This document shows, piece after piece, positions 13,933 through 25,218 of a stretch of DNA of 64,000 nt. The notes below the pieces were generated by a model. The model was not told the DNA's origin. It was given only the letters and a program-made list of their open reading frames with translations, and ran no database searches. Position 1 is the stretch's first letter, and every line of letters starts with the position of its first letter. The position numbers were made by a program, and so were the translations under genes. The DNA comes from Bombus terrestris (Eukaryota > Arthropoda > Insecta > Hymenoptera > Apidae): assembly GCF_910591885.1 (NCBI RefSeq), contig NC_063273.1, positions 3,224,001 through 3,288,000 of the forward strand, given 5' to 3'.

Positions 13933-16900
13933 CTGAAGAAACTTGAGAGCTCGGATAGTCCGAATGGTTTAAACACATTCTAAGAGAACATGTTCTAACA
14001 TTCAATAGGTATTGACATATTCTAGCATTCTATCAGCATAGACATATTCTAACTTCCTAATACGAACGACACAAATACATATATTGTGCTGTACTCGTTT
14101 ACATACCCGTTTCATTAAAACCCAAGCTCCTTGCTACTATTGAATTTAAAAGACGTGAAGTTCAGTTCTTCTTACCCAATCACTTTGCGACGTTTGCAAT
14201 TGATAACCACAGTTATTCAGCGCACAGCGTTCGTGTCCAAGTCAATGAATTATCGGAGACAGACGCGTACTGTATAAGTTTATACTGTGCGATTCTCCAG
14301 ATCCACTTAAACGACTTATTTTCTCGTGTAATTAAGAATCGAATTATTCGATGGAATAGCTAGCTATTAATTTTATTTCCAAGCTATCCTTTTAGCACAG
14401 AATTTGTATAAAATGAAATAACAAGGGACACTTTGAAGAGGGAAGAAAGAATTGGGTTGCGAGGAGTTAAAAGCATGGCCGTTCTTTTCATAGAGATATT
14501 CAGCGGAATACAATTTTAACTCTCGAGTAACTGCACTGTTTTAAATCATACGAACGGCTGCGTAGGCGTGTGAAATGAAACACCGTAAATTACGCTTAAT
14601 TTATGGAGAAAAACAAATAAATTTCGTTGAAAGAGTTTGTTCGGTACGAAGTTATTACATGCTCTTTGACTTAACCGCCTATTAAACGGTTCATTCATCT
14701 GCTGTCCGCTTCTCATTTCTCCGTTTCCTTTTCATTCTTGTTTTTCTTTCCTTTTTCATGCACTCCGGCTTTTTATCGTAGCGATTAGCATTACCACGAT
14801 CCCATGCTATTTTTAGTCTGCTAAGAAAGTACTACAAGCAAAGAAATATTAAGGAAATCCGGATTAACATCGGCATTGTAATTCAAATAGCTTCGATGCG
14901 CTCGTCGCTGTTGGGGCAATTCGTACAACGGTTAATAAACACACGTGCTAATAAACGATAGCGTTAAATGTTCAAAATATAACGAATGTTAAAATTTTGC
15001 AATTCTACGAACATTTTTAAATTTACGATTTAATACAAAAATAGCGATAATCTTTTAAGTGACAGCAGGGACAGCAGATGAAAATTTGACACAAAGTTTT
15101 GTATACGTCGGTCAAATTATTTAAAATTAGAATAAAATCTAATAATTGTACGTACAATATAAGTACAAGGTAGATCAACATAAAATAATTTGTTTATTAA
15201 TCTTTCAGTTATTTCATGATATTGATCAATCACTTATCGGAATTGGTGATCACTTCGCACGTCGAATGACGTTTGCTGTCGAACGATGTTACGTATTACA
15301 GGGAGTAAATAAATGCATAAATAAGACAATATAATGCTTGAAAGACGAAGCGTATTTCTCTTTAACGAGCACGTGCCTCACGAACATATGCCCATTCGTG
15401 AGCCATAATGCTTATACGTATACGTAATGGCTGGCCGCGTGCATTCCTTCTTGCGTTGACCCTCATCACATATATGAATCATAAATCATAAGCATGTTAT
15501 ATCGCGGATTTGCAAACAGCCTCGTATTCGTCGAAGATGTCGTTGGTGCTTTACAAATTTACAGCTCTATTGAGGCGTGTCAAGTAACGTGTTGCTATAT
15601 TTTCGTAGACAACGGTTCAATATGATATATTTGACGAACTCGCAAATAAGAGAGGTCTCTTGTGCAAATTAGAAGTCGTCAATATTTTATCGAAATCATT
15701 TCTTTAATCTTCAATATTTTCATTTATTTATAGAAATCTACATTTTATGTTATAATAATATACCATAATAATTGACAGTTTTACGAAATTGTTCTTCGTA
15801 TTAACATCATGTATTTTCTATTTTTTTTTTTATTTTTTGTTTCCGATTATTCGATCAATAACCAGTATCCATCGTTCTGACGAGTTTGAGATTTAACTAA
15901 CACGCAAATAAATAATTGTTATAAGAATACCTGGATCTGGAAATATAGAGATTCGCGGAAATCATCTGTTCCGCGAATTGCACGTGTTAAAAGATTCTTT
16001 TGAAAGGAAGAATAATGCAAACAATCTTGCTGAATCGTCTCAATAAACGTTTGTTCTGCTTGTTTCTCTGCGGCCGCGCGCCTGTTATTACATAATTACG
16101 TATGTACACTGTGAATGATTCGGCTTAAATGTCAAAGGCAACGAGGCACTGCGATTTATCGTATCGTTTGATACGTAATGACTAAGAAACAGAATGTAAT
16201 ATTATGCAACGCCTTGCACGAGGGTCATTGGTCATTCAACTTGGAGTAGCATTGACACAATGTAGGTGCTGATTGAACTACGGAAACGTACACGAACCGG
16301 CATGATTACCTTGATATCTCTTTACCGTACAAATATCTTACGAAACGTCAGGTGAAATATAGTATGATTATAGTGATGATTTAGGAAGTATATCCTTTGA
16401 TGCTGTCAATCCTTTTCCTTGACAACCTCTTTCGTGATAGGTTGCAGAATTATTACTTTCCAAGCATCCTTCGATCGCGAGAAATTCTATTGATAAAGCG
16501 TGCCAGGCATAATGCATATGAAGTCTTTTTTCTTATTTAAAAAAATTTGGAATATATTATACTGAGAGTAAAATATGAGAATATAATTATTTTTAGCGAT
16601 GACGATAAAGATACTTGTAATTCAGACATAAATATATTATTGTAGGTTTTTTATGAAAATTCGGGTTAGATGCAAACAGTTTCGATTGAATTTAAATAAT
16701 AAGAATAATATAGAATATAGTTAAGAATAATATATATATATATCAAGAATGACAAATAAATATAATAATAAGGAGTAATAAATTAAAAATAATAAAAACT
16801 AGAATTACAGATCATTTATCTCTATTTTCATTGTTGGCTATATACTGTCAACATATAGCTACGTAAATATAACTAATATAACCTAAGGAAATATCTAAAA

Positions 16901-19404
16901 AGAAAGAAGATAATAATAAATCCCGTCGCAATAAAATAACAATGTTATCAATAATACTATATAATAACAAAAGGAGGATAATATAATTTCTACGAACGCT
17001 TTGTCCATTACGTTCGTAGGGAGCAAGTGGTTGTTTTCGACATGTCCCATAACACGCGTTCCCATATATTTTTCTAATAAAGATGCAGCGTTGTATTCTC
17101 ATTAATATAATGTTCTCGGTACTACAATTTGCGTAATGTGTCTTAATAAATCCAATTGCTCCCTCTAAGCAGATGTCTCTCAATGTATAACAATGTAACG
17201 CTAGCCAGCGTGTAACAGGCAATGAGATCCAGCATCGAGTAGACTTTCATATAAAAGTACGCACGTAGCCTAAGCATCGTGTCTAACAACAAGGATCGCA
17301 TTACGGAGCGTGAATCACTTAATATTAATCTAGTACAGCCACGTGGTACGGACAACACAGACTACAACTACACACGCGAGTGATATGATGATTGCTCCGA
17401 TCGTGGCTTACACGTGCACTAGGAACCCTAGACTAGACAAAGAATTTACGTCCGCCATTTTATACGTCAGACGTCCGGCAGACAAACAAATATACCTCAT
17501 ACGATGCTCGAGAATAATTGATATTTATAACAGTGGCCCATGACAGATCGATATAGACTATCATACGGTAGATGTGCACCATCTGCGTTATTGATCTTAT
17601 AATGGCAATTAAATATACCGTGTACTAAGTGTATTTAACACTTTTATGGTTTTGTCTAATTCATAAATTCTTGTTTCTTTTTCTCATTTTTTAATAAGCA
17701 TTTAAAATTTCCTCGAAGTTCAACAAGATATCAACTTGTGGGATCTTTGAAAATAGCAGGAAATAATCGATATTATTGACATTGAAAATGAAAAGAAATT
17801 GTATATTGATCGTTGTAAATTATGGATTTATTTTAAATTATTGTAAATTAAGTGATCGAACAACACTCTGAGTTCTGTTAAACGTCGGCCACGTACATTT
17901 AAATTTCTTCGCAAAATAATTGAAGCTTCTTTTCGGTAAATTGTTAGTATCGTAAATCTTCAGAATGGAGAATCCGCTTATTTTTATATTAAATATGTAC
18001 TTTTAGTTTCATAAGAGTGAAGCATAGATCAGCATAGACTGAAGTTTGGTAAACTTTTACGTATCCGAGACTGGCTCGAAATATTTTACATCGTGGTAAA
18101 TTAAATTTACGTTTTAGCGAAAGGATATTAGAGAGACACTTCACGCGAACTAAACAGCTTCGTGTCTCGGTATCAGCTACATCTACTCAAAAGTTCAAAT
18201 TGCGAATTTTGAAACAATCGTGTTACTTGACCAAATGAATGATTTATCCGAATGTAGACGGTCGATGTACGAATTGCGTAACGTTTCATCGGGTCGCGTA
18301 CGCATTGACGACTGGCAGGATGAAAAATGAGCAATACATTACACGATCCCTCCGTGAGAAGTGGGCCATTGACCCAAGTAGGTGTAACGACATATTATTG
18401 CAGTAATCGTGTCTGCGAACGAGTCACCGCACGAATCTACCGAGTGGACGAAGATAGAGCGCGTCTAATTCGACGATTGAACCTGTCTCTCGTTTCTGCC
18501 TCGTCACAGTAGCTCTACTACTAGCCAGTTCCTTCCAGTGCCATTTGTTATTATGTAACGTGCACGTTCCCCGGTGATGTCTCGCGTTCGCGAAAATCAA
18601 TCCACATCCGTGACTTTGCCTGCCACTCGATCTTCCGCGATGAGGTCAATCCGTTTGAGCTCTCAAGGTCTTGGTACAAGGAACGATCGTGAACTTGCGT
18701 TTCTCAGACGGTACCAGTTTAAACTTTCAGAGAAGGTTCTTTAATATAATGGGAAATATAGGGAAGCTGGGCTAGTTTGTTTCTGTGCTAACCCTTTGAG
18801 GGTCGAATACTTTTTAACCAACGAGAAGAATTATTTTTTATCGGTCGTTGGTAATAGAAACACATGGTTTTGTAAAAAAAATATATGTCGTGTACAAATT
18901 TGAAACCAGTTTTACCAGAAACAAATATATTTATCGTCTAGTTAATTAAGGTTTAAAGATTAAAACTAAAGCAAGAATGGGAAGTAAAAATTTAAGGACC
19001 ATGGAGTTAATAAACAATGAAGTAACATTCGTATACGAAGAGGCGATCACGGACGAGTGGAGGCTCTTAAATTCAATTCCGTTGCACACTTTTTCTAGAG
19101 GGAAAAGATTTTTAACATTCGGGTTACATCATCATCCATCGAGATGAAAAAAGGAGGAACAGTTATCCAAACAAAAACGATTCTGCAGCAGACTTAATCC
19201 TTCACAAGCGCCTTTATAAAACACAAACGAGCCTCCAGACTCATCAGCATACGTCGTATCTACAGTTTCCGTCTGAGAGATCATCAAAGAGCAAAAGGAG
19301 TACCGTTCTACTCGTAAAACGAACTCGAATCAAAAACCATCGATATTAATCATTCGAAAAAATTTCCATTCGTTCGGTGAATGCGTGACAGCGCCGTTTT
19401 TTTC

Positions 19405-19923
19405 TGTTATTTTTTTTTATAGAACGCAGACTGTACTGTAATTCATTTTTCTATTTTATAAAGAACACAGATTGCACGGTAGAACTGGATTTATCGAATC
19501 GAAATGTTAGTTGACGCCCAATTAACTCAACTTTTGCTGGTTGAATTCACTTGTCTGAACGCGAGCTTCTATTGTTTAATCGGTAAACTTATATCATTTG
19601 AACCGCAATTACATAAATTTGTTGCGCCTAGACAAGTTTCTATAAATCGAATTTTATCGTACTTTCGCGTTTCCTTTTGCCGTTTTATACAAAACGCAGA
19701 TTGTGCTACGATTCCTCTTTTCCACTTCGTAAAGAATATACGATTCGCTTTAATATTTTTTTCTGGAACAATGGCTAGGTATACTACGATTCGTTTTGCT
19801 GTTTTATAGAGAATACAAACTGTACAACGATTCGCTTTAATACTTTTTAGAGAACACTGATTACGCTACGATTCGTCTTGCTATTTTATAGAGAACGCAG
19901 ACTGTACGACGATTCGTTGTCGC
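19405..19923 (+). repeat. Decayed ~40-bp tandem repeat ending in Fs exon
   Basis: A degenerate unit of the form TTTTATAGAGAACGCAG plus ACTGTACGACGATTCG recurs with about 40-bp spacing. Copies are visible near 19421, 19461, 19691, 19731 (internally deleted), 19771, 19811, 19851 and 19891. The last copy supplies the splice acceptor (AG at 19899-19900) and the first codons of the follistatin exon. Copies near 19421, 19461 and 19691 keep a CAG at the equivalent position. The two nearest the exon have lost it (CAAAC and CACTG). Confidence 0.75.
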
Positions 19924-20188
19924 GAGGGGCAGACGTGTCTATCGGAGATGAAGTCGGGCCGACCACGTTGCGTGACCTGTACCTATCGTTGTCCCCGGAA
20001 GCGGGAGCGCGTCCGGAACCGGACACACCGTGATCGAGATCCATCGGCGACCATGTTGTGTGCCACCAACAATATCACCTATCCAAGCTGGTGTCACATC
20101 GTCAAGGACGCCTGCGCTACCGGCTTCGTCCTCGAGACGCGACACGCCGGCCCCTGCAACGCCTACGACACCTCTCCTCTCTATATCG
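19901..20188 (+). CDS. Fs: Follistatin, third follistatin-domain exon (partial gene)
   Basis: Follistatin is a secreted protein that binds activin/BMP-type TGF-beta ligands and blocks receptor access. This 288-bp exon is phase 1 at both ends, as expected for a module-sized FS exon. The splice-completed first codon gives DCTTIRCREGQTCL, the follistatin-like (FOLN) hairpin CxxIxCxxGxxCL. It continues through GRPRCVTCTYRCP into a Kazal half: a Cys followed by ATNNITYPSWC, then KDAC and the closing HAGPC. This order and the 'CVTC..CP' link match the last FS domain of animal follistatins. An Arg-rich insertion (KRERVRNRTHRDRD) sits between the halves. The donor is ATCG/GTAAGT. The signal peptide, TB domain and FS1-FS2 are not found in this window. 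Agrin- or SPARC-like proteins are less likely because of the acidic tail in the next exon. Confidence 0.88.
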
Positions 20189-23100
20189 GTAAGTCCTCGA
20201 CACGCGATTACGTAGATAACACGCGCTTGCTAGTCAATGAATACTGTTGGCTGGGTCCTGTCTGTTCCAAGTAGCCTCTGTATTCAAGTAGCGAAGCTCG
20301 ACGCTTCACGCCTATCCAAATACGCGACCACGATATTTGATTATTTTGCGCAATACTTTTACCTTTCTTATGATTCTAGCTGGTTTTATTGGATTTGACG
20401 AGTTTTATGATTTTCAACCAGTTGTTTTTGTGGCTTTAGTAGATTTCAATAGCAAAATTCAAAGACACGATAGCGATATTTGATTATTTTACACGATACA
20501 TTTACATCTTCTATAGGTTTCGTTTTATGTGTTTTTATTCGTTTGAATGAGTTTTACGGTTTTAAAAAGTTGTTTGCTGGACTTGAATGAAGTGTGTATT
20601 ACACGTGTTATACACATACTCATGGGTGGTGAAAGTTAGTGAATAGGTTTATGTTGGATTATAAAATATGTTTGTTTCAATGAGATTGATTTATGGGTGT
20701 TTTCTATTGATACTGACAATTGGATATGGAATTTTTAGCATTTTTCTTTTTTTTTTTTTTATTACATTTTTTATTTCGAAAAGTGATTGCTCGTTTTATA
20801 TGCAAGAAGTTCGGTACCAGATTCGCTTCTTGCAAATGTAACTTCACGTAGGAGAATCAGACAAATATTCTAAATACTCGTGACAGACGATAACGACGTT
20901 TTATAAATCTGAAAATCGAAATAACTTCCAATAAACGAAAATTTAACCGCTTCCTTGCTGATCGTAACTGCCCATTGAATTCAAAGTTCAGAGAATGTTT
21001 CACGTGTTTTCTGCGTTATTGCGTTATTATTTATTTTATAATAAAACGTGCAAAGTTAAACACCATCGAGAACCAAAAAGAAAGGAAAAAGGAAGAAGGG
21101 GAGCAATAAGAAAGAGAAAAAGTTGAAATGCAGAGCGTGAACTCGTTTTTCATGGAGAGCAAGCGGAACGAGCGCAGACGGTAACAGCGTGGCGGTCGAC
21201 ACTTCCATTCCGATTTCATTTCGCATTTAGCAAGGGATCGCCGATGTCGAGGGGCCGCGTTTCCCATGCCGTGATAAAGCGGAATACGCGTCTGGTCATT
21301 TATCTATTTCTCTCGGAGGCGTGGGCCATTCACGAGCCGTCTGCGAAGCAAGCGATCGTCGTAATCCAGCGTGGAATTCGCCTTGTTCGAGTCGCCTCTG
21401 AGAATATACGCGCCCACACGCTCGCTTGTCTCGCCCGTTAAACACAGTCAATCGCGAAAACCCAGAGGAGAGCTAGCCATGGAATTCTAGAGTTCCGTTT
21501 GCGATGCCTCGTTGCGTGTGCATTCTCGTTTCTCGCTACGCTTCCTACTGTTGCGTTGTCGCCACGCCATGGGAACCCATGGAACTAGATCGATTTTTAT
21601 ACAAATTTTCAACGCGTCGCATTCGCTGTGTTTTTTTTTTTTTTTATTTTCATTCAATATTCAATGCTTCACACGAGTGATTGTTTAGGCGATTCAGAAT
21701 GATTTTTTCAATGAATCTAAACATATAGAGTTTCTTGAGACGCGGTGAAATTTTGACGATTAATTTTTTGAAATACTCGCGTTCAATGAGCGAAGCTGTG
21801 AGTCGATTGATAGTTTGAGAGCCATTTGCGTTTTTATAATGTTTCAGTAATGTTAAGAGTTAGATTCTTAGTCTTTTTGGAATAATAAGGGAAAAGAATA
21901 ATCGAAAGTGTATACGTAATTCGAGAAGATAATACAGATGAAACATTATGAGTAAAAGATTTATTGAGAAACTTTGAGAAATATTGAATTATTTCTCTTG
22001 TCCTTCCCAATAGTCTTTAAACAGAAATTCAACGAATAATCTCGCTTCTTATTTCACAAATGAAATATAAAAGTTGCGGAATTGTATTAATCGAAGAAAA
22101 AGCTGCCGATACGTTTCTTTCGTTTCTTTCAGCCGATAAAATGCTTTTGTCGTGCGTGTACAAAATGTTTGTGTAGATGTAGAAACCTGTTGCATGCCGG
22201 ACATAAACGGGAAAGTTTACGCATCAGCGTCTAGCATCCTAAATTATTCTGACTTTTATCTCAGGCACGACCCACGATTTTTCAAACCCGAGTAGAATTT
22301 ATCGAACTTGTAGCATGCTCTACTTGGCACGAGTAAGTACCTACAGTATCAATTAAATTACGATGGTTTCTTGAATCGCTACCGGTATAAACGTATTCCG
22401 ACATCGATCACCATTTCGCTAACGTTATTGATATTTATTTATAAGTTCCAATGCCCACGCTAACGATAAAATTAAAATAACTATGGTACAGAATGTAACC
22501 ACTGGTAGAATTACAACAGAGTATTTTATGGTATATTCTGTCGTATATCGTGATTTATTTTGTATCGCCAAATCACAATAAAATAGACAATAAAGGGTGA
22601 TTTTATAGAGTGATTTCGAGTTAAGCTAGAGGAGAAAAGGAAATAAGCAAAATTTTATGCTGTTTAAAAAGTTTTATCGTTCTATTATATAGCTATATTA
22701 TTCCATTCTTTTGTTATTCTACTCTATTTATTTATTTACTACAACTAAACTAATGCTTTCGCGTAAATTGATTCCTCGTGTGATTTTATTAATAAAAACT
22801 AAAATTATTCGAAGCTTGACACTTTACGAAATATTTAATTTTTGCATCCGTGCATTTAGAAAAAAGATTTCACCACAAAACGATAGCTTGTTTCTCTACG
22901 ATCGTTTTTAACTTATTTGGGACATAACCGTAACCTGGGTCAGTTACAGATTCATTCCATCTACTGATAATAAAATTGCCTATGTTTTAGTAGAACGATA
23001 ATTTATAAATAGAACAAAGGAGAGATGGTTAATCGATAAAACAAACTGGAAAAAAAAGAATTATATCGCGGTGATATAAATTTCCTGTCTGTGACATTCT

Positions 23101-24791
23101 GTCAATGTATCCTATCGCATATTATATTTTTCACGCGTTTATTACCTTCAACGGTTGTTCTCGTGGAGAACAACGCGTAGAATAAGTTCCTTTCTCTAAA
23201 TTATAATAGACGCAGTTGAATGCGGCTTTCTTTCATGCTGCAAACGCGCTTATATGTATCGTAATTACATCGGGAAACGATACAATGACGGTTCGCTATT
23301 ACGCAAATTATAAAAGAGATCGTAACACGTTCAGGAACAGAAGCTTTTGAATAATTTGCATTGTCTTTACGCAGCAAACCATAAAGACGGAGTAACGGTG
23401 CAACGTTTCAGTTTTTGTTAGGTCGGATATAGATAAATCTAACTTTGTGACACGCACTAGCTGTTGACATTTTTATAAAACCGTACGAATGATATCGATG
23501 ATGAATAACGTGTGGTACATGCCACGTTTGCAACTAACGATCCGTATGTAAGATTTATTCATGTGCGGTATCATATATTATTGCTTTTTCTACGCACAGT
23601 TATGAAATTGTCATCAATTTATTATTTCCTTTGTTAGCATATATCTGCTATCTATTTGTTAGTATATATCTGCTAGTTATTCTGAAAGTAGTCTAAGCCA
23701 AAGATATAAAAACATGGTACTTGTCGTACGCTTTGTGTTACGTTGATTTACATTATAATAACATTGAAATATCATTGAAAAATCGTATGAATTGAAGCGT
23801 GAAATGAAGTCGGTAGTTATATCGTTAAACAGAACTCGGTTCTTGTTTACTTTGACGTTGTTTGATTGATAAATCGTTCACTCCGTGAGAGACTTATGAC
23901 TTGTGAATAAGAAAATAATTTTTCTTTTATTTCGTTTTACATATTTCATCGTATAATTAAAAACGAACGTCTTAATCCACGCAAAAGAAAAAATCTTGAA
24001 GCGAATATCTCGAAAGAAAAAATGCACCAGATCACCTTCGTACAAGTCTGCAGGCATTAGATATTTAAATAACCGTCGTTACTTCGCATAATTTTTTTCA
24101 TTTATAAAACGACGTCTAATTGTTTCGTCTTAAAATACGTTCCCCATCGTTGAACGGTATCTGTTCCTATTTAAATAACAGTTTATCAAATTCAGATTGA
24201 AAAAGATTAGCTAACTACGACAAAAAGACGACAAATACGTTCTTCAACAACTAAATTAAAGTCACGTAATTGATTAAAATTTGCTAACGATCCATTACGA
24301 TCTATCTTGAAAAATCTTATATCGAGTTGTTTATTCTGCATCCATACAGTAGAATGAATTAAGTCTCGCGTGTCATTTACATTTCAATTCCTCGTCCGTT
24401 CACATGTCACGTCATCGATCAACGCGTTCGATAATAACGAGCCGAGGGAGAAGAAGAGGAGAATAACGTATAAAATCGAAGTATGTAGCCAGTTTAACGG
24501 CATTTCTTATCGCCCACGATACAATGGATCGCACCATGTGCTCGCGATATAAAAAAAAAAGAAAAAAGGAAAACAGCTCAACGCACCATCGAAGAAAAAG
24601 CTCGCGGAACGTTTTCGATTCGCATGGTGTTCGGTCTCGTTCACGATCGTCAGTCGAAGATAGCATCGGTTTCGCAGCAGTTCCGTAGAAGATCGAGAGA
24701 TATCGAAATCGGCGTGGCATGCCCGGAGGCGGTATATATCGAACAGGCTTTAATTTAATAACCACCCTTTTGCTTTGACTCTTTGTTACAG
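20189..24791 (+). other. Fs last intron
   Basis: A 4.6-kb phase-1 intron with a GTAAGT donor and a TTACAG acceptor. It is AT-rich, with a GC-richer patch around 21120-21440 whose open frames show no recognisable domain, and a 25-bp tandem duplication near 23.65 kb. No nested gene was recognised. Confidence 0.75.
23630..23679. repeat. 25-bp tandem duplication
   Basis: Two adjacent copies of a TTTGTTAGYATATATCTGCTA unit differ at a few positions. They lie inside the last Fs intron. Confidence 0.7.
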
Positions 24792-24910
24792 AGGAGGACA
24801 ACACCTCGAGCAACTACGGCGTCGATCTGGCGGATGAGGACGCGAGATTCGAGGACGCCGAATCCCTCTCGTACAACGGGCAAACGCATCGTTCTTTGGC
24901 GTTGTCGTAG
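24792..24910 (+). CDS. Fs: Follistatin, terminal exon with acidic tail
   Basis: After the TTACAG acceptor (AG at 24790-24791), two bases complete the Glu codon begun by the phase-1 donor at 20188. A further 38 codons and a TAG stop (24908-24910) follow. The peptide begins EEDNTSSNYGVDLADEDARF and is rich in Asp and Glu. This fits the acidic C-terminal tail that follows the last FS domain in vertebrate follistatin. The fit of phase, position and composition supports joining it to the exon at 19901. A longer frame at 24783-25079 overlaps it, but is Arg-rich and out of phase with the upstream exon. Confidence 0.8.
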
Positions 24911-24913
24911 CGC

Positions 24914-24938
24914 GCGATCGATCGATCGATCGGTCGAT
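24914..24938. repeat. (GATC)n short repeat
   Basis: Four to five GATC/GGTC tetranucleotides directly after the Fs stop codon, in the putative 3' UTR. Confidence 0.8.
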
Positions 24939-25029
24939 CCTGTTCGCCAACACGACACGAGTCGTAGATTTCTCCATAGGTGCTCGCTCGAAGGAACCAC
25001 GCGGATAGGTGAAACGTGTCGCAAACGGA

Positions 25030-25218
25030 GAGATATCCTCCGATCCATTCGCGAATCCACGAACGATCCACGCGGATAATCGAAAAGTAATCAGATAAAA
25101 TTCATTCGTTCGCGGATCTACGTGGCCGATCGAAGAATAATAAGTTAAAATTCATCAATTCGCGGATCTACGAACGATCGACGTGGGCGATCGAATAAAA
25201 TCGATCGAAGAATAAAAT
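25030..25218 (+). repeat. Imperfect tandem repeats in Fs 3' UTR
   Basis: A unit of the form AAAATTCATNNNTTCGCGGATCTACG followed by CGATCGAAGAATAA recurs two to three times, with an older, more diverged copy at the left (CCATTCGCGAATCCACGAACGATCCACG). Each newer copy ends in an AATAA-type element, so the repeats multiply potential polyadenylation signals. Confidence 0.6.

Larger units (their letters stand above)
1..19900. other. Gene-free stretch: large Fs intron or 5' flank
   Basis: I see no coding exon I can support in this 19.9 kb. The follistatin exon at 19901 begins in phase 1 and needs upstream exons (signal peptide, TB domain, FS1, FS2). I read the GC-rich segments for the cysteine patterns of those domains and found none. 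The stretch is therefore either one very long intron whose 5' exons lie left of the window, or partly intergenic with promoters. Contents are AT-rich DNA, several GC-rich islands (listed separately), GA and ACGC microsatellites, and one exon-like island on the minus strand near 13.8 kb. Open frames here are mostly shadows in purine- or pyrimidine-skewed DNA. Confidence 0.6.

Noticed and set aside
18577..18744. 55-aa plus-strand ORF starting MSRVRENQSTSV
   Set aside because: It starts with ATG and is not repetitive, but has no recognisable family and lies in a GC-richer patch where chance frames are expected.
24783..25079. 98-codon frame overlapping the Fs terminal exon
   Set aside because: Arg-rich and out of phase with the follistatin exon; the shorter acidic frame joins correctly.
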